From contig JAAVDJ010000040.1 in the NCBI GenBank assembly GCA_014801875.1, positions 62,001 to 126,000 of the forward strand: a stretch of 64,000 nucleotides of DNA. Direction: 5' to 3'. Made by a program: the position numbers and the translations under genes. The DNA is from Bacteroides sp. Lineage in GTDB: Bacteria; Bacteroidota; Bacteroidia; Bacteroidales; Muribaculaceae. The notes beneath the pieces are model-generated. The model had not been told where the DNA came from and did no database searches. It saw nothing but the letters and a program-made list of their open reading frames with translations. This document shows, piece after piece, positions 48,189 to 57,626 of the stretch; positions within the stretch are counted from its first letter, which is position 1; the number at the start of each line of letters is the position of its first letter.

Positions 48189-48500
48189 CTATACGGGTTC
48201 GTCGAGAGGACTACGAGTACGGTAAGTTTTTTTCGCTTTCCCCTTTCTCCCTTTCTTTTTGCGGCGCAAGGAATCCGTGTGATTCTTTCCTCCTTTTCTT
48301 ATCCTCTTCCCGGCGGTCTGAAGGGAGTCGGGGGAGAGAGTATCCGGCAAGGTTATTGTCTTCACCTCAGGTGGGGGTGTGGGGAGGGAGGAACGGTCAC
48401 ATCGGTTTGTGAGGAATGCCGTGCCGATTATGAGCAAAGCCAACGCCGCGACAACAAGTATGCCGCGGCGTTCGGATGCTGTAACAGGATTATTGGCCAT
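48189..48500 (-). CDS. Small basic single-pass membrane protein downstream of tamL
   Basis: The 103-aa protein starts at MANNPVTASERRGILVVAAL, with one membrane helix at about 12-29 (GILVVAALALLIIGTAF), a Pro/Thr/Ser linker (LPTPPPEVKTITLPDTLSP) and a very basic C-terminus (KRIRKGGKNHTDSLRRKKKGRKGKAKK). An in-frame codon at 48539 would extend into the gap after tamL. No family is recognised. The basic tail suggests nucleic acid or membrane-surface binding. It lies 50 bp downstream of tamL and is probably co-transcribed. Confidence 0.6.
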   Translation of the reverse strand: MANNPVTASERRGILVVAALALLIIGTAFLTNRCDRSSLPTPPPEVKTITLPDTLSPDSLQTAGKRIRKGGKNHTDSLRRKKKGRKGKAKKTYRTRSPLDEPV

Positions 48501-48550
48501 TATGTGTCTCGAAATGGATGTGGCGGGAAGCGGTGTCACCCCCGGGGGTA

Positions 48551-50866
48551 TCAGAATGGATAGCCGATTGCAAGGTGGAAAGCGAAGGCATCCTTGAATT
48601 TCACATTGAAATAGTGAGGAGTCCCGTTGCGGTAGGGTGTGTGGAGGCCGTAGCCAAGGTCACCGCGTATGACCATCATCCCTATATCTACACGCAGACC
48701 GACCCCGGTGCCAAGGGCTATGTCGCGTAGGAAAGTAGAACCCCGCAGAGTTCCTCCCGGGCGCATCGGGTCATCTTTCAGAAGCCATACGTTTCCTGCA
48801 TCAATGAAGGCCGCACCGTGAAGCACACTGTAAATCGGGAAACGGTATTCGGAATTGAGCTCAAGGATGAACGTACCGGTCTGGTCGAAGTAGCCATCTT
48901 TTTCAGAGTTGGGGGCACGATAGGAGCCCGGTCCGATTGAGCGCACGGTGAAAGCGCGTATTGAATTGGCACCGCCGATATAGAATTGCTCCGCGTAGGG
49001 CACCTGGCGAGAGTTGCCGTAGGCGTGTTCGGCGCCTATCTTTACCCTTGACACAAGCCATTGGTCTGTGCCTCTGATTAGACGGCGGTTGTAGACCAAC
49101 TGCACCTGTCCTTTGATGAACTGGGAGAAGGGAGTGCCGAACAGACGTTTCTCACCTTTCACTCCGCAGGCGCGGTAGATAAGGTCGAAGAGATTTCCGG
49201 CCTCCTTGAAAGAGGCTGTGAAATTGATGCCGTTGATTCTTTCTCTCTCAAGGAATTTGTCCAGTGTGTAGGTGTATGACAATTCCGGGATATACTGGCT
49301 CTGGAAACTGAGAGCTACCGCCGGGTTCTGTTCCATAATGGAGTCAAATGCATGGGTGGTGCTCATGAGTTTCGTGTAGGTAATCTTAAAGGGAGTGAGC
49401 TGATGAAGGGTGTGTTTTGTGGCGCGCCATTCATATGAGATGCCGGTGTTGAATTCGGCCAGCTTGAAGTAGTGGGGACGATTGAGAATACTTGCTCCCA
49501 GAGAGATGGTGGTCCAGTTGAGCTCGCGTTGAGTGCGTTTCACAAATTTCGGAGCCAGAAGGCGAGGGAAGGCGAGGGAGGCCGTCAGACCGAACTCGTA
49601 ACTGTTGAACACACTTCCTTTGTTTTTTCCGGTCTGCCATTCGTATTCGGCGTCAAGCTCAAGGCTAAGGCGTTCCCCTCCACCGAAAAGGTTGTTGTGG
49701 GAGAGTCCGAGCACGAGCCCCGGGCCGATATAACTGTTGGATTTCGATGTTGCGTTCACCTCGATCGACGCTTCGATAGGGTTCTCAAATTGGCAGGTGG
49801 TGTAGACATCGAGAGTGCCATGACCGTTGGAGGTGTCGGTCGGGATAGGCTGAATCTGGATGTTGCCGAAAATGCCGAGACGGGAGAGACGAGTCTGGGT
49901 GCGGTCCATATCGCGGACTGAGAAGAGTTTTCCCTTGCGGAAGGTGATACATGAAGGGATAAGATTCTTACGGAGGCGTGCCGGCTGCATGACGATCACT
50001 TCCCCTCGGTTAGTCTGAAGGGTGTCGGGAGTGCCGGGATTGCGTTTGCTCTTGCGAAGCACGGTGGTGTAGATATTCCCTACCCGATAGGGCTGTTTCG
50101 CCATCTGCGGCATATTGTCAGCCACATCAATCTTCAGGGCAATACTTCCCGGGGTTATGAGGGAGTCAGCGAGAAATTCGATATATTCCGGACGGAAATA
50201 GTAGTAACCGCGATTTCTCATACTGTTAGCAATCCTTATCCTCTCAGCCGAAAGAGAGTCGACACAGAAAATCTCACCCTTTTTCAAATAAGGGCTCTTC
50301 CGCGCCAGAGAATCGATAAACTTCGACATGCTGTCGTTGCTTCCGAGATAGATGATGGAGTCGAGGCGGTATGGCTCAGAGAGGTTGACGGTGTAATCTA
50401 TCGCGGCTTTCTTCGCATTGTGTTTCGAAGGAACGACATCGTAAGAGACCGTAGATCCGAAATAGCCGTTGTTGTCAAGAATCTGTTCCATGAGTTTCGT
50501 GCGCATTTCGGCACGCACATCGCTGACCAGCACAGGCTGCTTTACAAGCTTCTTATAGAGCCATCCTTTCAACCCTTTTGTAGAGTCGTTCCAGTTGTTG
50601 TAGACCCATAGGCCGACAGGAATCTTGATGAATGAAGCGAAGATATAGTTGTTGGCATCACAGTCTACGGCCTGGTCGATATCCGCCATAAGCGCGGAAG
50701 GCACCTTCACGTCCTTTGGTTTTATGACCTCCATCTTGCCTACGCCGGTGTAGCGCATCTCCCCCTCGGGGATACGGCGTGTTGTGGAGCAAGAGGCGGC
50801 AATTAAGCTGAGGAGAAGCAAGAGCGCTCCGGCTACCGGAGAATTATACAATCGGCATTTCATCAT
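48551..50866 (-). CDS. tamL: TamL, BamA-like lipoprotein of the translocation and assembly module
   Basis: The 771-aa protein is an Omp85-family outer-membrane protein made as a lipoprotein (LSLIAASC, Cys about 26), a Bacteroidota variation on TamA. It has POTRA-like domains in residues about 50-380 and a C-terminal 16-strand barrel region (for example PGLVLGLSHNNLFGGGERLS, the signature GGANSIRAFTVRSIGPGSY, EFRFPI-like strand and ending AFHLAIGYPF). TamL forms a periplasm-spanning machine with TamB for inserting outer-membrane proteins or moving lipids. It overlaps tamB by 4 bp. Confidence 0.93.
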   Translation of the reverse strand: MMKCRLYNSPVAGALLLLLSLIAASCSTTRRIPEGEMRYTGVGKMEVIKPKDVKVPSALMADIDQAVDCDANNYIFASFIKIPVGLWVYNNWNDSTKGLKGWLYKKLVKQPVLVSDVRAEMRTKLMEQILDNNGYFGSTVSYDVVPSKHNAKKAAIDYTVNLSEPYRLDSIIYLGSNDSMSKFIDSLARKSPYLKKGEIFCVDSLSAERIRIANSMRNRGYYYFRPEYIEFLADSLITPGSIALKIDVADNMPQMAKQPYRVGNIYTTVLRKSKRNPGTPDTLQTNRGEVIVMQPARLRKNLIPSCITFRKGKLFSVRDMDRTQTRLSRLGIFGNIQIQPIPTDTSNGHGTLDVYTTCQFENPIEASIEVNATSKSNSYIGPGLVLGLSHNNLFGGGERLSLELDAEYEWQTGKNKGSVFNSYEFGLTASLAFPRLLAPKFVKRTQRELNWTTISLGASILNRPHYFKLAEFNTGISYEWRATKHTLHQLTPFKITYTKLMSTTHAFDSIMEQNPAVALSFQSQYIPELSYTYTLDKFLERERINGINFTASFKEAGNLFDLIYRACGVKGEKRLFGTPFSQFIKGQVQLVYNRRLIRGTDQWLVSRVKIGAEHAYGNSRQVPYAEQFYIGGANSIRAFTVRSIGPGSYRAPNSEKDGYFDQTGTFILELNSEYRFPIYSVLHGAAFIDAGNVWLLKDDPMRPGGTLRGSTFLRDIALGTGVGLRVDIGMMVIRGDLGYGLHTPYRNGTPHYFNVKFKDAFAFHLAIGYPF

Positions 50867-53800
50867 TTGTCGGAATTTGAAGGAAGTGAGTCAAGGGTTG
50901 TGCGAGGGGAGGGGGCGGGGAAAGCCGGAGTCTCTTTCGGCACGGAATCTTCGGGAGCCTGGTCGTCGGCCTTGCGGCGTCGGCCGAAGCGGAAGAGGCG
51001 GCGCAGAGTGGCGAGACGGCGCTTCATGACAAAACCTACACCGGTCTCTGTAATCTCACCTTCGAGGATGCTCTCATAGCCGGTGTGACGGAAAAGACGT
51101 GCATACATGGTCATGGAGTTGGTCTGCTTGAGGATGTATTCAAAGGCTATGTCATTGATTAGATTTTCAGAGAAATTCTCATCGGCAGAGGCGTCTGTAG
51201 AATAGTTGCCTCCGACAGAAATTTTGAATCGGTTGTCGAATAAGGATTTCGACATCTGATAGCTGTAGCTTGTGGTGCTTCCGGTTTCGCCGTTGACTGT
51301 CTTGTCATATTGGTTTACGCCGAAACTGAGGTCTACACCCTTGACATGGTTTGCCATCCAGCTGTTGAGCTGCGAGGTCAGCATGCCGTAGAGAGCCCCC
51401 TGAAGCATATCGCTGCTTGCCGTCTTCACTCCCGCTCCGGAGTATTGCCCGGTCAGAAGCAGGTTGATTGCGGCCATACTCCTCTGGTCAGCGCTCATGG
51501 AAAGAAGTTCGTTCTCGATGCTCATGTCGTCGTTGGTCGAGAGATCGAAGAGCACTTTCGGAGCGGAGAGAGTGTTTGTCACAGAAAGCTTCACAAGGAA
51601 ATTGACAAGGCGGGAGTTGCCACCCTCAATCAGGTTTGTGCGCGTTTCGTCGGTGGCGACTATGCTTAGGTGTGGGTTCATAATGTCACCGTTCCAGTGG
51701 ACATAGCTTTCAGGGTCAAAAGTGAATTTCTTCTCTCCGACCACGGGGACTGAATAGCGCGCATATCCTTTCCCTATGTTTAGCTGGCCGTTGAGGCGCA
51801 TATCCCCCATATAGTTCTGGAAATAATTGAGTGTGCCGGAGGGGGAAATCTCAACTTTGCCATTGCCGGTTGTGGCTGTTCCGGGAATCTCCACCTGCAC
51901 CTGTGTGCCCGGTTGGATGGTGAGCCCGGCCACTATACGCATGGCCAGAGGAGAAGTCACACTGTCGGCTGTCGCCATCTGGGTAGTGTCGTTGAAGTTT
52001 ACGAATTTCACTACTCCGGACGCATCCTGCTGTGAGAGTTCCATCGTGGTCTGCGGGACTGAGTAAGTGACATCTGTCTTGGAAAGGACATCCACATTGG
52101 CGTTCACGTTCATGTGAGCCATCGGTCCGGTCACTCCGGCTGTCAGATTCAGGAACACTTTTCCGTAAATATCCCCTTTGCTCTTCTTGTCGTTTCCGAT
52201 GAGCTGGAAATTGGAGGCATTGGCTTGCAGGTTGAAGAGGATGTTGGAGAAGTTGGAGGCATCGACACTTCCGTTTATGACGAGTGGATTGGCGTTCTGG
52301 CCTCTGATATCGAAATTATCGAAGACCACAACGTTGTCGCGCACGGAAACGGAATCGTTGCCAAATTTCAGGGAGGAGGCCATCATGGGGATGTAGACAG
52401 CTACGGAATCGCAGGCTATACTTCCGAAGAACATCGGTTTAGTAAAAGTGCCCTTCATGTCGATAGCTCCGTTAAGGCGTCCGGAAAGCGACGCGACATC
52501 CTTGCCAAGGAAAGCATTAGCTACCTTGAGCGGGAATTCCGTCAGCTCAATTCCGAGTTTTTTCGGCACGATGGCTCCGGTGGAATCCGGGCGGAGCATC
52601 ATCTTTGCCACGAGCGCATCAGCTCCGTCAATTTTTAGGGATGCGAGTGCGCCGGTGGAGCCGTCGGTGTTATGTCCGGCTTTTAAGCCGAGGTCGAAAT
52701 CACCGACTTTAATCTTATCATATGTGAATCCCTTAATGCCTATTGTGCCGTTGCCATAGAACCATTGATTGGTATAGCCCACGTTGAGGTCAGCATTGAT
52801 GGAGGCTGTCAAGGGGGGAGCGAAGACCGACATACGGAGGAAATCCTGCACCTTGATATTGTCGAGGGCAAGGTGGATTTCATCATTGCCGTTCTGTCCT
52901 GTCTGAGTTTTCAGCAGGATGCTGCTCTCGTTGCTCTCTGCCATGAGATTAGCATCAATATGCTTGGTGAGTATATTGAGGTCGATATGGTTCTCTGCAT
53001 TGAATTGCCAGGGGAGGTAGGCGATGGTGGCTTTCAGAGGGGTGAAGTGGACAGAGACGATAGAGTCCGTGAAGGCACCTGTCATACCGAGACGGTAACC
53101 GGTTTCCCCTTTCTGATTTTTCTGTGAAAGGGAGAGGAGAAGGCGGTTGGAGCCGAGATATCCGTTGAGGTTTACGTCGGCAAACTCCCCGATGGGGTTG
53201 TTGGCCCGGTTCCCCATATGAGCGTTATAATCGAGCAGAGACCCTCTCTGAAGCATACTCAGGGTGATGGTGTCAGCCCGCATGGAGGCGTTGGAAATCT
53301 CTATAGCCCCCGCATTCATCCTGATAAGGGAATCATTGGAAACATGGGCATAAAGAGTGTCCATACTCATTCCGGTAGTGTTGAAGTATTTCCCCACGAC
53401 CCCTTTCCCGGAAGCGTTGACATCGAGAGTAAAGGCGGGAAGGGTCTTCTGGAGGAGCTCCACATTGAGGTCACGCCGGTCAATCTGTTTCATCACGGAA
53501 TCTGAGGCGATCGTGAATGAATCGATGAGGTTCTTCAGTCCGGTCGCGCTATTGAAGCGGACAGAGGTCAGGAGAGCGTCAATATCTGCCGTGACATTAT
53601 CGAGGGTGCTGGTGAAGGAGGCGGTGAGTTCTCCGGGCAAAGCGAACAACTGGTTGCCGGCGGTCCATTCAAAATTCTCCAAGCGCAGGTCTGCGTCATA
53701 GAGCCATTTGTCGGGGCTGGCGCTCCCGGTAAGGAAAATCTCACCTTTGCCGTGGTTCGCCTCTTCTGAAAGACCGAGCGAATGGAGGTCAAGGTCATCT

Positions 53801-55803
53801 ATACGGCTGACAAGGTCAAAGGTATAGTAATCGGGAGCCACGGTCCCGTGGCCGTCGAGCCGAAGTTCCGCTCCCGGATTTTTCGAAAGAGCATTCACGG
53901 TGAAAGCTCCGTTGTGGAGAGTCACATCGGCGATGATATCATGCAAGGTCTTTTTCTGGTAGACGAGAGATGTGATGTCAACACGCACATCAGTGGCGGC
54001 ATGCGTCAATGTGGGATTGAAGCCTGCACCTATGGCGGAGATACGTCCCGAGACAAGCCCTACGCCGACGCCTGGTGCAAATTGGGCTACATTGACGTTT
54101 CGCAAGGTTATATCCGCATCATATCTTTCGGAAGTCATGCTGACTTTACCATCCGCCGCCACATCACCTGCGGAGGTTAGAAGAGAGAAGTCTGCCGCAT
54201 AAGTCTGTGCGTCAGCAGAGGCAGTTCCTTCGATTTTCATTGTCGGGACCTTGAAGCCGAGGTCGCCTACGAACGCTTTCACAATAGAGGGGTCGGAGAG
54301 GGAGCCGTCGAATGTGAGGTTCGCGCGCAGTTTCTTAAAATCGAGAGCGTTTGCTGCCCGTCCGGTTGCGTTCAAGGAGAATACCCCCGGGACAGCCACA
54401 TCAAAGACCGGAATCGTGACATCGGCGAGGGTGCCGTCGGCGGAAACTGCAACGTTGAGAGGGCTTCGCCGTGGAAGCTTTGAGGTGTAGGTTTTCAGGT
54501 CAGGCATGAACGCTTCGATATCCGGAAACCCGATGCTGCCGGACAGGTCAGCCTTCAGAGGGGCTGAAGGAGCCAGTTGCATGAGGGCGAAAGGTATGCC
54601 CGCTGTCGCGGAAAGAGAGGAATAGAGGGTCTTCATTTCCACGCTTTTCAGAGCAAGCCCGGTTGAGTCAACCCCGATTGTGCCATGCCCCTCGGTGATT
54701 GCCAGCCCGCTGCGTTCCTTTGCCGAGATACGCGTGATGGGGAGTTCCACCGTGGAAGCAGCGTTATAGAAATCGCTGAGGGTTATATTGACATCCGTCA
54801 CACTGATATAGGATGGGTCGAATCCCGGCAGGGGTTTTGCATCCTTGACAGCGTAGAGAGCCTTGAAACGGTCAAGCTCTACCGTATCTCCGCGGATAAT
54901 CATTGGGGGAGAGGCTACAGCCGTGGAATCGGTTGCCGGGGCGGGGTGTGATGCGATGTATTCCGGAGTGGGTGTCAGATAGACGGCATCTCCGTCAGCT
55001 GCTCCGAGATAGTCGGCGGTGATGCTGTTTTTTCCCAAGTCTATGACTCCGTTGCGCAGAGCCAGACTCCCGGCACGCAGGGTGAGAGTGTCGATGGTGG
55101 GGAGCATAGACATAGCGAAAGTGAAGTTCTCGAGACGTACATCATTCGCTTTGATAAGGAATGGGGTGGAGGTGGTGTCTTGCGACTGCTGTTTCTTCCA
55201 GACATCCATGAAGAGTGAGACGTTTCCATCTTTCAGGGTGGCCTTGTTGAGAAGAATCTCGCTTGTGGCCATATTGGCGGAGCTTTTGTCGTCTACTTCC
55301 AGGAGACCGGCTTTCAGTTTCAGGATCATGGATGAATCGGGCGACACCATGCGGTAGCCTCCATCGATGAGCTGAAGCTTGTTTATGTCGAAATCAAGTT
55401 TGAGAAGAGGTCTCAGCTTCACATCGGCAATGACCTCTTTGGCATATACCATGGTGTCTCCGGACGCTTCTACGACACTCACCCCTTTCAGAGAGATGTC
55501 TACCGGCCATTTGAGACGAAATTTGTCGATGCTGATATCCATTCCCGTAGATTTGCGCACCATATTGCAAGCCACATTCTTTACGAATGTCTGCACCGGC
55601 GGAACATAAAGGAGCACAGGAATCAGGAGCACCACAATAATTATCCACATCAGCGTCTTGAGCAAAATGCGGAGCCATGTTGGCTTAATCAAATGTCGCT
55701 TCCTTTTTTCCCCGGCAGAAACTTCGGGAGAATCTTTCACAGTTTGTTCGCCATCGGCGTGCTGTGGAGTTTCAGGAACGGCTTTTTTATCTGAATCGTT
55801 CAT
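50863..55803 (-). CDS. tamB: TamB, translocation and assembly module inner-membrane protein
   Basis: The 1646-aa protein has a short cytoplasmic N-terminus, one membrane helix at about residues 44-68 (LLKTLMWIIIVVLLIPVLLY) and a very long periplasmic beta-taco region of repeated amphipathic strands. A DUF490 domain in the last 350 residues (GQLNIGKGYARYSVPVVGEK, MSADQRSMAAINLLLTGQYS) and a Pro-rich tail complete it. TamB-like proteins form a hydrophobic groove spanning the periplasm and shuttle phospholipids or aid outer-membrane biogenesis with TamA/TamL. The gene overlaps tamL by 4 bp, and the VanZ gene ends 33 bp upstream. Confidence 0.95.
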   Translation of the reverse strand: MNDSDKKAVPETPQHADGEQTVKDSPEVSAGEKRKRHLIKPTWLRILLKTLMWIIIVVLLIPVLLYVPPVQTFVKNVACNMVRKSTGMDISIDKFRLKWPVDISLKGVSVVEASGDTMVYAKEVIADVKLRPLLKLDFDINKLQLIDGGYRMVSPDSSMILKLKAGLLEVDDKSSANMATSEILLNKATLKDGNVSLFMDVWKKQQSQDTTSTPFLIKANDVRLENFTFAMSMLPTIDTLTLRAGSLALRNGVIDLGKNSITADYLGAADGDAVYLTPTPEYIASHPAPATDSTAVASPPMIIRGDTVELDRFKALYAVKDAKPLPGFDPSYISVTDVNITLSDFYNAASTVELPITRISAKERSGLAITEGHGTIGVDSTGLALKSVEMKTLYSSLSATAGIPFALMQLAPSAPLKADLSGSIGFPDIEAFMPDLKTYTSKLPRRSPLNVAVSADGTLADVTIPVFDVAVPGVFSLNATGRAANALDFKKLRANLTFDGSLSDPSIVKAFVGDLGFKVPTMKIEGTASADAQTYAADFSLLTSAGDVAADGKVSMTSERYDADITLRNVNVAQFAPGVGVGLVSGRISAIGAGFNPTLTHAATDVRVDITSLVYQKKTLHDIIADVTLHNGAFTVNALSKNPGAELRLDGHGTVAPDYYTFDLVSRIDDLDLHSLGLSEEANHGKGEIFLTGSASPDKWLYDADLRLENFEWTAGNQLFALPGELTASFTSTLDNVTADIDALLTSVRFNSATGLKNLIDSFTIASDSVMKQIDRRDLNVELLQKTLPAFTLDVNASGKGVVGKYFNTTGMSMDTLYAHVSNDSLIRMNAGAIEISNASMRADTITLSMLQRGSLLDYNAHMGNRANNPIGEFADVNLNGYLGSNRLLLSLSQKNQKGETGYRLGMTGAFTDSIVSVHFTPLKATIAYLPWQFNAENHIDLNILTKHIDANLMAESNESSILLKTQTGQNGNDEIHLALDNIKVQDFLRMSVFAPPLTASINADLNVGYTNQWFYGNGTIGIKGFTYDKIKVGDFDLGLKAGHNTDGSTGALASLKIDGADALVAKMMLRPDSTGAIVPKKLGIELTEFPLKVANAFLGKDVASLSGRLNGAIDMKGTFTKPMFFGSIACDSVAVYIPMMASSLKFGNDSVSVRDNVVVFDNFDIRGQNANPLVINGSVDASNFSNILFNLQANASNFQLIGNDKKSKGDIYGKVFLNLTAGVTGPMAHMNVNANVDVLSKTDVTYSVPQTTMELSQQDASGVVKFVNFNDTTQMATADSVTSPLAMRIVAGLTIQPGTQVQVEIPGTATTGNGKVEISPSGTLNYFQNYMGDMRLNGQLNIGKGYARYSVPVVGEKKFTFDPESYVHWNGDIMNPHLSIVATDETRTNLIEGGNSRLVNFLVKLSVTNTLSAPKVLFDLSTNDDMSIENELLSMSADQRSMAAINLLLTGQYSGAGVKTASSDMLQGALYGMLTSQLNSWMANHVKGVDLSFGVNQYDKTVNGETGSTTSYSYQMSKSLFDNRFKISVGGNYSTDASADENFSENLINDIAFEYILKQTNSMTMYARLFRHTGYESILEGEITETGVGFVMKRRLATLRRLFRFGRRRKADDQAPEDSVPKETPAFPAPSPRTTLDSLPSNSDK

Positions 55804-55835
55804 TGCGGTGAGTAATTATCTTTCAGGAATAGAGA

Positions 55836-56270
55836 TCATTGTTGATGATGCCGGCGGAGGAGGGGATTGACGATAAGCGCCCACCCGAGGCCACTTAAAG
55901 TTGCTCCGACAAAGTCTGCCAGCATATCTGTGTATTCAAACCCACGCCCGAGCTCCATTTTAAGCTGAGCGACTTCTATCAGACATCCGAGCAGGGTAGA
56001 GGCCACGGCTGCTGAGATTATAAAAGAACGGGATACGGGGCGCCATCTGTCGCGTCGTGTCCGGTCGAAAGCAAATATGGCTGTCAGAAAACCGAACATG
56101 AGAAAATGAGCCACTTTATCGGCCCCCGGGAAAAGACGGGGTGAATTTTCTCCAAGTGGATCCGGACTGAGGGTGAGCCAGAGGATGAGCAGCACAGACA
56201 GCACACTGAAAGCGCCGGATGGAAATGCGGCGAGCAGACGTTGAAGACGTGAAATGTCATTGCTGGGCAT
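55836..56270 (-). CDS. VanZ-family membrane protein
   Basis: The 144-aa protein has four predicted membrane helices (about 20-37, 52-70, 83-100 and 118-137). It shows the VanZ pattern: KVAHFLMFGFLTAIF (the conserved DKxxHxxxF signature), SAAVASTLLGCLIEVAQ and EYTDMLADFVGATLSGLGWAL (the RxxdxxDxxxNxxG-like site). VanZ proteins are small membrane proteins with unclear function; one reduces teicoplanin susceptibility. It is 33 bp upstream of tamB and 95 bp downstream of nudC. Confidence 0.85.
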   Translation of the reverse strand: MPSNDISRLQRLLAAFPSGAFSVLSVLLILWLTLSPDPLGENSPRLFPGADKVAHFLMFGFLTAIFAFDRTRRDRWRPVSRSFIISAAVASTLLGCLIEVAQLKMELGRGFEYTDMLADFVGATLSGLGWALIVNPLLRRHHQQ

Positions 56271-56365
56271 AGTGCGGTCAGTTTTATGAGAAATTGCCTT
56301 AACGAAGGTGTCCCGTTTCTATTTAACGCAGGGTGGAAATAAATGTTTTAACATTCTTTTATATT

Positions 56366-57115
56366 TTATATATTTCCTTTACGCCATTCTTCGATAATGA
56401 CGCGGGAAAGGGAGGGCATCGTGGGCAAAACCGGGAGATTGTCGCGGGTATAGAATCCACCGGAGGTGATTTCTCCGTCGGCGAAACGCAACTCTCCTCC
56501 GGCATAACGGGCCGTGAAACCCACCATAAGCTGATAGGGCCATGGCCAGGGTTGACTGCCGAAATAACGTATGTCTTCCACCTCGAGGTCTGTCTCCTCT
56601 TTTATTTCGCGCCGAACGCATTCCTCAAGACTTTCCCCGGTTTCGACAAAGCCGGCCACAAGCGTTTCAACTTTCGGATTGCTTAGGGTGTGAGGATGCA
56701 CAAGGAGGGCTTCCTCCCCTTTGAGCACGAGCACGACCACTGCCGGATTCAGTCGGGGAAAATATTCCCGTCCGCAGACAGGGCAACTTTTGCTTATCTC
56801 CGACGCTCGCGAGAGGGGCGCCCCGTCGCGTGGACAGAAGCGTTCGCCGGCACTCCAATTGAGAAGTTCGGCTCCTTTGACCACGGCTGCATACTTGCCG
56901 GGGGGAAGGATTGTCCACGCCTCACGCAGACCGTAATCAACCATGTCCTCCTGATTTCCTTCAGCTGCCATGATGTCGTAAGCCTTGAAACCCGGGAAAG
57001 AGAAATGTTCCGCCCCATTTCTGAGGGGGAGCTCATCTTCAAAGGGGAGGCGGAGGGTGCCACTGTCTTCCTTGAGCAGGATACGGGAGTTTCCGACAAG
57101 AATCAATTCATCCAT
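56366..57115 (-). CDS. nudC: NAD+ diphosphatase (NudC)
   Basis: NudC hydrolyses NADH and decaps NAD-capped RNA. The 249-aa protein has an N-terminal domain, a zinc-ribbon-like segment and a Nudix domain with the family-specific motif SQPWPWP right after the Nudix box (AGFVETGESLEECVRREIKE, EETDL). In the ribbon, ERFCPRDGAPLSRASE and SCPVCGREYFPR give only three Cys: the second position of the first pair is Asp (CPRD) where a Cys is usual. This might weaken zinc binding. folK starts upstream on the same strand (gap 31 bp). Confidence 0.92.
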   Translation of the reverse strand: MDELILVGNSRILLKEDSGTLRLPFEDELPLRNGAEHFSFPGFKAYDIMAAEGNQEDMVDYGLREAWTILPPGKYAAVVKGAELLNWSAGERFCPRDGAPLSRASEISKSCPVCGREYFPRLNPAVVVLVLKGEEALLVHPHTLSNPKVETLVAGFVETGESLEECVRREIKEETDLEVEDIRYFGSQPWPWPYQLMVGFTARYAGGELRFADGEITSGGFYTRDNLPVLPTMPSLSRVIIEEWRKGNI

Positions 57116-57146
57116 ATGTTTGAAAAATTAGGCCAAAACAATTATT

Positions 57147-57626
57147 TCATTCTTCCCGCTCATCCGGGAGGGCGGCGAGCATTTCAAGAGGGGTGAGCTT
57201 CAGAACAGGATGCACCCAGCCGGGTGCGATTTCCTGAAGAGGCTCCAGGACAAAACGTCGTTCCGCCATGCGGGGATGGGGAATGGTCAGAGTCGGGGTG
57301 GATAGCTCCAGGGAGTCTATGGCGATTATATCGATGTCTATCTCCCGGTCAGCATATCCTCCGTCGGGAGTGCGATGTGGAACGAAGGATATTTCTGTCT
57401 CAATTTCCTTGGCTATATCCAGAATCTCTTCGGGAGGCAGGTCTGTATTGACCGCCATGCAAAGGTTAAGAAAAGAACGGGTGGAGTCGAACCCGACAGG
57501 GTCTGACTCCACCACGTGGCTTAATTCAAAATCACCGAATCTTTCAGCGAGCATACGCACGGCGCGGCTCAGAAAGAGACGGCGGGAACCCATATTGCTC
57601 CCGATATTAAAAATCACGAAGGCCAT
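57147..57626 (-). CDS. folK: 2-amino-4-hydroxy-6-hydroxymethyldihydropteridine pyrophosphokinase
   Basis: FolK activates hydroxymethyldihydropterin with ATP in folate synthesis. The 159-aa protein has the standard signature: FNIGSNMGSRRLFLSRAVRM, SHVVESDPVGF, FLNLCMAVNTDLPPEEIL and DREIDIDIIAIDSLELSTPT with the family motif RxxDxDI(D), then LTIPHPRMAERRFVLEPL. Length is normal. It begins 1 bp before the infB stop, so it is probably co-translated with infB; a folK so close to infB is a common arrangement in Bacteroidota. Confidence 0.94.
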   Translation of the reverse strand: MAFVIFNIGSNMGSRRLFLSRAVRMLAERFGDFELSHVVESDPVGFDSTRSFLNLCMAVNTDLPPEEILDIAKEIETEISFVPHRTPDGGYADREIDIDIIAIDSLELSTPTLTIPHPRMAERRFVLEPLQEIAPGWVHPVLKLTPLEMLAALPDEREE

